Assembly (NCBI GenBank): GCA_902774925.1
Contig: CACYKE010000016.1
Location: 1-45,901 of the forward strand
Source of the DNA: an uncultured Prevotellaceae bacterium
Lineage (GTDB): Bacteria; Bacteroidota; Bacteroidia; Bacteroidales; Bacteroidaceae
DNA: 45,901 nucleotides
Direction of reading: 5' to 3'
Below the pieces are notes generated by a model, which was not told where the DNA came from, did not search any database, and saw only the letters and a list, made by a program, of their open reading frames with translations. Made by a program: the position numbers and the translations under genes. Positions 25,678 through 32,385 of the stretch are shown here, in pieces (within the stretch, counting starts at the first letter, position 1; each line of letters begins with the position of its first letter).

Positions 25678-25704
25678 CCCCTCTAGATCCTCTAGAACAT
25701 CTAG
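25674..25704 (+). repeat. TCTAGANNN array between glsA and glsB
   Basis: CTAG occurs at 25674, 25683, 25692 and 25701, an exact 9-bp spacing. The three bases after each hexamer-like core differ. The glsA stop codon TAG (25675-25677) is the core of the first unit. The rest of the 52-bp spacer (to 25729) is A/T-rich and holds nothing else I can name. Confidence 0.75.
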
Positions 25705-25729
25705 TTAACAACTATAATAACTTCAGACA

Positions 25730-26722
25730 ATGGAACAACCTATCATCTCTCCCATCAGCAAGGAAGTCCTCAAGAGTGAGTTGACGCCCGACAAGCAGTT
25801 GCGAATGACCAACAAGAGCAACAACGAAATCTACATCATTACGGCGCATAATGCTCCGAACGTGATGCAGGAGATTGGTCGTCTGCGTGAAATCGTATTC
25901 CGCGAGGCTGGCGGTGGAACGGGCAAGCCTGTGGATATCGATGAGTTCGACGTCTGCGACAACTGCTACAAACAACTCATCGTCTGGAATCCGGAGGAGG
26001 AGGAGATTATAGGAGGTTACCGTTACCTGTTAGGTTCCGACTGGGAATACGACGAGAAAGGACAGCCCATCCTCGCTACCAGTCATATGTTCCATTTCTC
26101 TGAGAAATTCTTGAAGGATTATGCCCCTTGGACAGTAGAGCTGGGACGCTCCTTCGTCTCACTACCCTACCAGTCATCCAAGATGGGTGCGAAGAGCATG
26201 TTCGCCCTTGACAACCTGTGGGATGGCCTGGGAGCACTGACCGTCATCCGTCCTTCCATCAAATACTATTTTGGCAAGATGACCATGTATCCCTCTTATA
26301 TCCGCAAGGGACGCGACATGATACTCTTCTTCCTCAAAAAGCACTTTGACGACAAGGAACGGCTCATCATTCCGATGAAACCACTGGAAATTGAGACAAA
26401 TCCGACTGAATTGGAGGCGCTCTTCTGCGGCACAAACTTCAAGGAGGATTACATGATTCTGAATCGTGAAATCCGTAAACTGGGCTATAACATCCCGCCA
26501 TTGGTCAATGCCTATATGGGACTTTCACCAACGATGAAACTCTTTGGCACCGCCATCAACTATGGTTTCGGCGATGTGGAGGAAACGGGTATCCTCATTG
26601 CCATCGACGAGATTTTCGAATTCAAGCGCAAGCGCCATATCGACTCATTCATTCAGGCACACCGCGATGAACTCGAACTGACCTCTGGCGCCAACAAGCT
26701 GATTTACAAGGACAAAGACTAA
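25730..26722 (+). CDS. glsB: GNAT-fold N-acyltransferase, probable glycine lipid synthase GlsB
   Basis: This 330-residue protein belongs to the OlsB/haemolysin-like GNAT-fold acyltransferases. Family blocks are RLREIVFREAGGGTGKPVDI at about 48-67, the LIVWNPEEEEIIGGYRYL strand and the VELGRSFVSLPYQ block, which corresponds to the ELGRS motif of OlsB and acyl-homoserine-lactone synthases. In B. thetaiotaomicron GlsB transfers a 3-hydroxyacyl chain to glycine, giving commendamide-type molecules that GlsA then acylates. The second half (after about 230) is an extension of unknown role. It follows glsA by 52 bp, sharing its promoter, and converges on dgt with a 3-bp gap. Confidence 0.75.
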   Translation: MEQPIISPISKEVLKSELTPDKQLRMTNKSNNEIYIITAHNAPNVMQEIGRLREIVFREAGGGTGKPVDIDEFDVCDNCYKQLIVWNPEEEEIIGGYRYLLGSDWEYDEKGQPILATSHMFHFSEKFLKDYAPWTVELGRSFVSLPYQSSKMGAKSMFALDNLWDGLGALTVIRPSIKYYFGKMTMYPSYIRKGRDMILFFLKKHFDDKERLIIPMKPLEIETNPTELEALFCGTNFKEDYMILNREIRKLGYNIPPLVNAYMGLSPTMKLFGTAINYGFGDVEETGILIAIDEIFEFKRKRHIDSFIQAHRDELELTSGANKLIYKDKD

Positions 26723-26725
26723 TTG

Positions 26726-28069
26726 TCAGATAATCGGCAACGAAATGCCGTTGATCTTCTGATAGACATCCAAGGCATAGACATCCGTCATGCCTGAGAT
26801 ATAGTCGATGATAGCCATCAACCTCGTTTCCAAATCATCGGCATTGATGTCGTACTGCGACGAGACACGCCCTATCAACTGTTGCGAATAATAACGTTCC
26901 GGATTCATCACCGCTTCGGTCATCTTGTCCATCAGCGTAGCCATAATCTGGTAACCCGACAACTCCACATCCAGTACAGGACGGCTCTTATAGATTTTCT
27001 GCACGGAGAGCTTGGCACACCGTTTATAGGCCTCACACTGTTTGGGACTGATATGGTCTATCAGACTACCCTCAAAGGTGCCATTCAATATCTCCTCCTC
27101 ATGGTCCACAAAGGTCTTGACGCACTCATTCTCCAACTTACCAATGACACAAGCACGCAGATAGACCACCATCTCGTTCTCATCAGTTAACTGCTCGTCC
27201 ACTATACGCTGCTTGATGCGTTCTTGCGTCTCTTCATCAAAGAAATCAAGGAACAGTTTCGATACCGTTTCATACGACAGAATCTTCAATTTATGGGCAT
27301 CCTCCAAGTCCATAATTTCATAGCAGATATCATCAGCTGCCTCCACCAAATACACCAACGGATGACGCACATAACGGAGGGGTTCGCCGGGCTTCGACGT
27401 ACAGAAAATGCCCATTTCATCGGCTAATCGCTGGTAAATCTCCTTCTCGCTGTCGAAGAAACCGAACTTTCCCTTCTTGCTGGGGGCCATCGATGAATAG
27501 GGGTACTTCACGATACTAGCAATGGTGGAATAGGTCATCACAAAACCACCTGGGCGGCGACCCCTAAACTGATGCGTCAACAAGCGGAAAGCATTGGCAT
27601 TACCTTCAAAATGAGTGATATCCGACCAGAATGCCGGCGATACCTTCTCTTTCAAAAAGCGTCCTACACCTTCGGTAAAGAATGTCTGGATGGCCTTCTC
27701 ACCGGAATGGCCGAAAGGCGGATTTCCCAAGTCGTGTGCCAGACACGCTGTAGCCACAATCTGTCCAATCTCCTCAAACAGGGTACCGCTTAATTCCGGA
27801 TGGCGGTCTCTTATCAGGAGCCGCGACACATCATTACCCAATGACATACCCACACTGGCCACCTCCAACGAGTGCGTCAATCGGTTATGCACAAATACAC
27901 TACCCGGCAATGGGAACACCTGTGTCTTGTTCTGCAGGCGTCGGAACGGTGCCGAGAAAATCAGTCGGTCATAGTCACGTTTAAACTCCGTACGGTCGTC
28001 GTGCCGTTCCACATGGCGGTGCTCCTGCCCCAGCCGCTTGTTAGATATCAATTGTTTCCAGTCCATCAT
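26726..28069 (-). CDS. dgt: Deoxyguanosinetriphosphate triphosphohydrolase
   Basis: This HD-domain hydrolase cleaves dGTP (and possibly other dNTPs) to deoxynucleoside and tripolyphosphate. The N-terminus has the family block DYDRLIFSAPFRRLQNKTQV. The metal-binding HD residues are H66 (RLTHSLEVA) and H112-D113 (CLAHDLGNPPFGHSGE). A third HD-type block is at YLVEAADDICYEIMDLEDA. The length is 447 aa, as expected. It starts 21 bp after the ComEA-like gene stop and is probably co-transcribed with it. Confidence 0.93.
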   Translation of the reverse strand: MMDWKQLISNKRLGQEHRHVERHDDRTEFKRDYDRLIFSAPFRRLQNKTQVFPLPGSVFVHNRLTHSLEVASVGMSLGNDVSRLLIRDRHPELSGTLFEEIGQIVATACLAHDLGNPPFGHSGEKAIQTFFTEGVGRFLKEKVSPAFWSDITHFEGNANAFRLLTHQFRGRRPGGFVMTYSTIASIVKYPYSSMAPSKKGKFGFFDSEKEIYQRLADEMGIFCTSKPGEPLRYVRHPLVYLVEAADDICYEIMDLEDAHKLKILSYETVSKLFLDFFDEETQERIKQRIVDEQLTDENEMVVYLRACVIGKLENECVKTFVDHEEEILNGTFEGSLIDHISPKQCEAYKRCAKLSVQKIYKSRPVLDVELSGYQIMATLMDKMTEAVMNPERYYSQQLIGRVSSQYDINADDLETRLMAIIDYISGMTDVYALDVYQKINGISLPII

Positions 28070-28090
28070 ATCTTTATGTCTTCTAACTTC

Positions 28091-29014
28091 TTAAAACTCC
28101 ACATAAGGTTCCAACCGGCGAATAGCCTCCGGCGGGAAGTCCTTCGATAGGCGCAAATCATCCAAACTGGTAATCTTGCCGTGCAAACGGCGATAGTCCA
28201 GAATGGTCTTGGCCTGATAATAATTTATATATGGATGCTTGCGCAACTGTTGTAAGTTCAACTTGTTGACATTCAACTTCTTAGGCGAAGCACCCTGAAT
28301 CACAAAATACTTCTTCGACTCCTGCGGAAAACCCTCTATCTCGTCCAACTGGTCGACACTGACATAGCCGCCTAACCATTGTCCGTGACGTACTATCTCC
28401 TTGGCATAATAGGCTCCAATACCCGGCACCGTCCGCAACTGCGTTGTATCAGCAGTATTCAGCACCACATGCTCGTTTTCCTTAATCTTAACGGGATAAT
28501 GCAAACTAGAATCTCTAGACTCTCTAGTATCACTAGAATTTCTAGAATCTCTAGACTCTCTAGCCCCTCCTACCAGCATCGCCGCCGGCTGATAATCACT
28601 TGAAATCTGGATATACGGTTCCAACTCCCGATACTGCTTGACAGTCAATCCATAGAGCTTTGCAAAATCTTCTTTCTGCCGGTAGATGCCTCCTTTCGCC
28701 CTATATTTATAAATGTTTCGCACCTGCCATGGCTGCAGTCCCAGTCGCAGCAACTGCGTACTATCAGCCGTATTGGGGTCAAACGGAAACCGCTCCACCG
28801 CGCGGCTCTCCACCGCATAATAGGAATTACTAGAATCTCTAGACCCACTAGAACCTCTAGACAATCTAGATTCTCTAGAATAACTAGAATCTCTAGTCTC
28901 CTCATCCCCCTGCGTCGACGTCGGCGGGTTATCCCCGCCGATCCATATCCCCACCAGCGCTAACACCCCGACACACACTGCGGCAATTGCTACCCTTCGG
29001 TCATTTCGGTTCAT
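28091..29014 (-). CDS. ComEA-like helix-hairpin-helix protein with Ser-Arg repeats
   Basis: This 307-residue, membrane-anchored, predicted DNA-binding protein has one N-terminal helix (about 8-26) and three helix-hairpin-helix modules. They are near FDPNTADSTQLLRLGLQPWQ, VLNTADTTQLRTVPGIGAYY and LNVNKLNLQQLRKHPYINYY. ComEA-type proteins bind incoming DNA during transformation, but many Bacteroidota carry such genes without a proven role. Two linkers are Ser-Arg rich: about residues 40-62 (before the first module) and 151-170 (between modules). Both are encoded by TCTAGANNN arrays, with AGA/AGT codons not typical of neighbouring genes. Its ATG overlaps the upstream transporter stop by 4 bp. 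Confidence 0.85.
   Translation of the reverse strand: MNRNDRRVAIAAVCVGVLALVGIWIGGDNPPTSTQGDEETRDSSYSRESRLSRGSSGSRDSSNSYYAVESRAVERFPFDPNTADSTQLLRLGLQPWQVRNIYKYRAKGGIYRQKEDFAKLYGLTVKQYRELEPYIQISSDYQPAAMLVGGARESRDSRNSSDTRESRDSSLHYPVKIKENEHVVLNTADTTQLRTVPGIGAYYAKEIVRHGQWLGGYVSVDQLDEIEGFPQESKKYFVIQGASPKKLNVNKLNLQQLRKHPYINYYQAKTILDYRRLHGKITSLDDLRLSKDFPPEAIRRLEPYVEF
28506..28563 (-). repeat. In-gene TCTAGANNN array 1 (seven units)
   Basis: CTAG occurs at 28506, 28515, 28524, 28533, 28542, 28551 and 28560, a perfect 9-bp period over seven units. The interleaved triplets vary (atc, ctc, atc, att, atc, ctc, ccc on the plus strand). Because 9 is a multiple of 3, the array is translated as Ser-Arg-X triplets between the first and second HhH modules. 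Confidence 0.85.
28830..28896 (-). repeat. In-gene TCTAGANNN array 2 (eight units)
   Basis: CTAG occurs at 28830, 28839, 28848, 28857, 28866, 28875, 28884 and 28893, a perfect 9-bp period over eight units. The triplets between hexamers are nearly all different (atc, ccc, acc, caa, ttc, ata, atc, ctc on the plus strand). It encodes the Ser-Arg-rich linker after the membrane helix. Confidence 0.85.
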
Positions 29015-30366
29015 ATCACACCCAATTGATGCAGGAAAACCAGCAAAATACAGATAGGACAGACATATCGCACAGCAAAGAGGAAGACACCAAAGTACCT
29101 GCTACTTACCGTCTCATTATTCGTAAACTCGCTGCGCACCACCTGCTTCGGCACATACCACCCCACAAACAAGCATGTCAGCAGACCGCCCAATGGCAAC
29201 ATGACATTAGCCGTCAACTGGTCGCAGAAACCCATTAGTGGTTGTCCCATTACCTGCAGTTCTTTGTAGGCACCTACCGACAGGGCACAGAACACGCATA
29301 AAACCGATGCCACCACTGTCATGATACAGGCTGCCTTCGGACGCGATATTTTAAATTCCTCCGTAAAGAATGCCGTACCGATTTCGTGCATCGAGATGGT
29401 CGATGTCAATGCCGCAAACACCAATAGTGCATAGAACATCACTCCGATGACATACCCCACGATGGGCATGCTGCCAAAGGCTTGCTGAAACACATTCGGC
29501 AACGTAATGAATATCAACGACGGGCCGGAGTCGGGACTCACGCCCACCGCCATTGCTGCAGGAAATATCATCAGTCCTGCCAGAATGGCTATCACAGTGT
29601 CCAACACCACTATCTGTCCAGCGGAGTTCAGCAGGTTCGTATCCTTCGAGAAATAACTGGCATAGGTACACAGACAGGCCGTGCCTAACGATAACGAGAA
29701 GAAAGCCTGTCCCAACGCCTCAAGCAACACCACACTGGTCACTTTCGAGAAATCGGGATTCAGCAAAAACCTCACGCCCTCTATCGCTCCGGGCAACATA
29801 CACGACGCAATGACGATGACTACCAACAGTATAAACAGAATGGGCATCAACAGTTTCGAAGCTTTTTCTATTCCGCTACGCACTCCACGAATGACTATCA
29901 GATGCGTCAACAGTATAAAGCCGACACCCCATAACACGGGTTTCAGTGCATCGCTGGAGAACGAGACGAAATAGTTCTTCACATATTCCGCATCGCCAGT
30001 CACCTGTCCGGCCATGGAAGCAAACAGATATTGCAGACACCAACCGGCCACCACGGCATAGAAACCCAGAATAATTGTCGACGTCAGGATGCCCAGATGA
30101 CCCACCAACTTCCACGGACGTCCACCGCTCAACTTATCGTATGCTCTGGCGGCATTAGCCTGTGCATGGCGACCGACGATGAATTCACCCACCATACCAG
30201 GTAGTCCCAATATCAGGATACACCCTATATAGATGAATATAAAGGCTGCACCGCCGTTCTCGCCGGCCATATAGGGGAAGCGCCACACGTTTCCCAGTCC
30301 GACGGCCGAACCAGCCGTTGCCAGCACAATGCCTACCTTACTGCCGAAATTACCTCTCTCCTTCAT
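29011..30366 (-). CDS. Sodium-dependent amino-acid transporter, NSS family (copy 1)
   Basis: This is a LeuT-fold Na+-coupled symporter of the neurotransmitter:sodium symporter family, probably for an amino acid. The first helix has GSAVGLGNVWRFPYMAGENGG, the unwound substrate- and sodium-binding segment typical of NSS proteins. About 11 hydrophobic segments follow over 451 aa. It is a close paralogue of the gene just upstream, sharing blocks such as LMIFPAAMAVGVSPDSG and FITLPNVFQQAFG, so the pair arose by tandem duplication. The gap between them is 10 bp, and the stop overlaps the ComEA-like start by 4 bp. Substrate unknown. Confidence 0.92.
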   Translation of the reverse strand: MKERGNFGSKVGIVLATAGSAVGLGNVWRFPYMAGENGGAAFIFIYIGCILILGLPGMVGEFIVGRHAQANAARAYDKLSGGRPWKLVGHLGILTSTIILGFYAVVAGWCLQYLFASMAGQVTGDAEYVKNYFVSFSSDALKPVLWGVGFILLTHLIVIRGVRSGIEKASKLLMPILFILLVVIVIASCMLPGAIEGVRFLLNPDFSKVTSVVLLEALGQAFFSLSLGTACLCTYASYFSKDTNLLNSAGQIVVLDTVIAILAGLMIFPAAMAVGVSPDSGPSLIFITLPNVFQQAFGSMPIVGYVIGVMFYALLVFAALTSTISMHEIGTAFFTEEFKISRPKAACIMTVVASVLCVFCALSVGAYKELQVMGQPLMGFCDQLTANVMLPLGGLLTCLFVGWYVPKQVVRSEFTNNETVSSRYFGVFLFAVRYVCPICILLVFLHQLGVI

Positions 30367-30376
30367 TTCTCACTTA

Positions 30377-31756
30377 TCACTTCAATAACCCCAGTTGATG
30401 CAGGAAAATAAACAGTATCGCCAACGGACAGACGTACTTCACCAAGAACAAATACAGGTGGAAGAACCGTCCGCGCAGCGTACCCCAGTTGGTAAACTCC
30501 TGACGCACCAACTTATGAGGCACAAACCATCCGATAAAGATACAAGTCAGGAATCCGACGACAGGCAGGAATATCTGTCCCGTCACGAAGTCAAAGATGT
30601 CAAACAGCGTTTTCTCCCATACCGTCATAAAATCTACTGCACCCAGCGACAGCGAGCAAAGACAACCAATGATAATCGTCGTAATGGTCACGATGAGCGC
30701 CGCCTTCTTGCGGGTAATGACGAACTCCTCATGCAGGAAAGCCGTCGATACCTCGTGTAGTGATATCAGCGACGTCAGGGCCGCCAGCGTCAACAGCGCA
30801 AAGAACACCAGCGAGATGATGTAGCCCAGTGCGGGAATACCCGCAAAGGCCTGTTGGAACACGTTCGGCAGGGTGATAAACACCAACGAGGCTCCAGAGT
30901 CCGGACTCACGCCCACGGCAAAGGCCGCAGGGAATATCATCAATCCTGCCAAAATGGCCACGATACAGTCTATCACTGCTATCTGCGTGGCCGAACCCAC
31001 AAGGTTGGTCTCTCTCGAGAAATAGCTGGCATACGTACACAGACACCCCATGGCGATGCTCAGCGAATAGAACGCCTGTCCCAAGGCACTTAGGAACACG
31101 TCGCTATTGATTTTCGAAAAGTCGGGCTTAAACAGGAAGTCGATACCCTTCTCGGCACCGGGCAACATACACGACGCTACCACGATGACCAATAGCAATA
31201 TAAACAAGGTGGGCATCATCAACTTCGAGGCACGTTCGATACCGTCGCGAACACCCTTTTCAATAATCAGATACGTCAGCCCCAACATGATGACCGTCCA
31301 CAGCACCGGTTTCACGGGGTCGGTACTCAACGAGGCAAAATACTGCTGGAAATACTCCGGCGACCCCGACATGTGACCTACCAGCGACGCCCAAATATAC
31401 TGTCCGCACCAGCCCGCCACCACCGCATAGTAGCCCGTGATAAGGAATCCCGTCAGCACGCCCATATAGCCGATGAGCGACCAAGGTCCGCCCCCGGCCA
31501 GTTTCCTGTATGCCCCCGCCGTATTGGCCCTTCCGTGACGACCCACGATAAACTCACTGACCATACAGGGAATACCCAACAGCAGTACGCATATCACATA
31601 GATGATTATAAACACTGCACCACCATTCTCGCCGGCCATATAGGGAAAGCGCCACACGTTACCCAGTCCCACGGCCGAACCTGCCGTTGCCAGGATAACA
31701 CCTATCTGGCTCCCGAAGTTAGCCCTTTTCAGCTTTGCTGTCTCATGTTTCTCCAT
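30377..31756 (-). CDS. Sodium-dependent amino-acid transporter, NSS family (copy 2)
   Basis: This is a second LeuT-fold Na+ symporter, 459 aa with about 11 hydrophobic segments and the same first-helix signature (GSAVGLGNVWRFPYMAGENG). The open frame continues upstream to 32089, but that part would add 111 unrelated residues, run antisense through the VanZ-like gene and cross the promoter. I therefore start at the ATG at 31756 (MEKHETAKLKRANFGSQ), which aligns with copy 1 (MKERGNFGSK). The promoter -7 element ends only 9 bp before this ATG. Substrate unknown. Confidence 0.92.
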   Translation of the reverse strand: MEKHETAKLKRANFGSQIGVILATAGSAVGLGNVWRFPYMAGENGGAVFIIIYVICVLLLGIPCMVSEFIVGRHGRANTAGAYRKLAGGGPWSLIGYMGVLTGFLITGYYAVVAGWCGQYIWASLVGHMSGSPEYFQQYFASLSTDPVKPVLWTVIMLGLTYLIIEKGVRDGIERASKLMMPTLFILLLVIVVASCMLPGAEKGIDFLFKPDFSKINSDVFLSALGQAFYSLSIAMGCLCTYASYFSRETNLVGSATQIAVIDCIVAILAGLMIFPAAFAVGVSPDSGASLVFITLPNVFQQAFAGIPALGYIISLVFFALLTLAALTSLISLHEVSTAFLHEEFVITRKKAALIVTITTIIIGCLCSLSLGAVDFMTVWEKTLFDIFDFVTGQIFLPVVGFLTCIFIGWFVPHKLVRQEFTNWGTLRGRFFHLYLFLVKYVCPLAILFIFLHQLGLLK

Positions 31757-31762
31757 AATCGC

Positions 31763-31797
31763 TTGCAAAAATACTAAATATTTCGTAATTTTGCAAC
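31763..31797. promoter_or_regulatory. Symmetric divergent promoter between NSS transporter and VanZ-like gene
   Basis: On the plus strand, TTG (31763-31765), 20 bp, then TAATTTTG (31786-31793) points to the VanZ-like gene. On the minus strand, TTG (31796-31794), 20 bp, then TATTTTTG (31773-31766) points to the transporter. Each -7 element abuts the -33 element of the other promoter because TTTGCAA serves both. The whole 34-bp block is a near-perfect dyad bounded by TTGCAA. Confidence 0.65.
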
Positions 31798-31814
31798 CAA
31801 AACAGCAAATAAAT

Positions 31815-32234
31815 ATGCAGAAACAGATTCCTTCATTAAAAAGATATCCACTTTCCTGGTGCTGCATCGCACTCATCTGGATACTATCGCTCACACCCTT
31901 TTTCCCAGAGACGCCGTTCGACAAAGTGGAGTTTGCCGACAAGTGGACCCACTTTATCATGTATGGAGGCACCTGCTCCGTCATTTGGTGGGAACACCTG
32001 CGCCACTGCAAAAAAGAAGCCCGCAGGCCGAACCTGCACGCATTATTCTGGTATGCCTTCGTGGGCATGATACTCCTTGGCGGACTCATGGAACTGCTCC
32101 AAGCCTACTGCACCACTACCCGTTCCGGTGAATGGCTCGATTTCTTCGCCGACACCATCGGTGTTATCCTCGGAACAGCTATCGGTTTGCTCATGAAAAT
32201 AACTTTGCGTAGCAAGGGCGTAGCTAGGGCGTAG
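31815..32234 (+). CDS. VanZ-like membrane protein
   Basis: This 139-residue protein has about four hydrophobic segments and VanZ-family wording: WILSLTPF, DKWTHFIMYGG near the first third, and LLGGLMELLQ with DFFADTIGVILG near the end. VanZ of enterococci gives low-level teicoplanin resistance, but most family members have no known role and this one cannot be called a resistance gene. The frame opens at a TTG at 31791, but ATG 31815 (MQKQIPSLKRYPLSW) fits the promoter at 31786-31793 better. The last residues, SKGVARA, and the TAG stop are encoded by an 11-bp tandem repeat that runs on downstream. Confidence 0.8.
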   Translation: MQKQIPSLKRYPLSWCCIALIWILSLTPFFPETPFDKVEFADKWTHFIMYGGTCSVIWWEHLRHCKKEARRPNLHALFWYAFVGMILLGGLMELLQAYCTTTRSGEWLDFFADTIGVILGTAIGLLMKITLRSKGVARA

Positions 32235-32262
32235 CAAGGTCGTAGCAACGACGTAGGAAGAA
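32208..32262 (+). repeat. 11-bp CGTAG array at the 3' end of the VanZ-like gene
   Basis: CGTAG occurs at 32208, 32219, 32230, 32241 and 32252, an exact 11-bp period over five units of the form GCGTAGCAAGG. The first units are coding, the stop codon TAG (32232-32234) is a CGTAG core, and the rest is untranslated. Confidence 0.8.
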
Positions 32263-32356
32263 GAGGCTAAGAAGAGGGTAAGAAGAAGGATAAGAAGAAG
32301 GATAAGAAGAAGGATAGAAGAAGGTAAGAAGAGAGGTAGAAGAAGGATAGAAGATG
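32263..32356. repeat. Purine-rich 11-12-bp array (AAGAAGAAGGAT type)
   Basis: This stretch is nearly all A and G with a T about every 12 bases (T-A steps near 32268, 32279, 32291, 32303, 32315, 32325, 32337 and 32348). The core holds three perfect AAGAAGAAGGAT-type units. It continues directly from the CGTAG array and lies between two convergent genes. No coding frame is supported here. Confidence 0.75.
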
Positions 32357-32385
32357 AAGAAGGAGGGTTAATTACCCTCCTTCTT
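32357..32385. terminator. 12-bp perfect hairpin between convergent genes
   Basis: AAGAAGGAGGGT (32357-32368) pairs perfectly with ACCCTCCTTCTT (32374-32385) around the loop TAATT. It could terminate transcription from both sides: the VanZ-like gene and the giant gene. No long U-run follows, although the minus-strand RNA is pyrimidine-rich after the stem. The stem includes the last codons (Lys-Lys-Glu-Gly) and the stop of the giant gene. Confidence 0.5.

Noticed and set aside
31757-32089. 111-residue N-terminal extension of the second NSS transporter
   Set aside because: It is antisense to the VanZ-like gene, crosses the promoter and has no counterpart in the paralogous transporter, which starts just before the same FGS segment.
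31815-32234. Teicoplanin-resistance gene vanZ
   Set aside because: Only general VanZ-family features are seen, with no glycopeptide-resistance cluster nearby; the family is widespread with unknown function, so no resistance claim is made.
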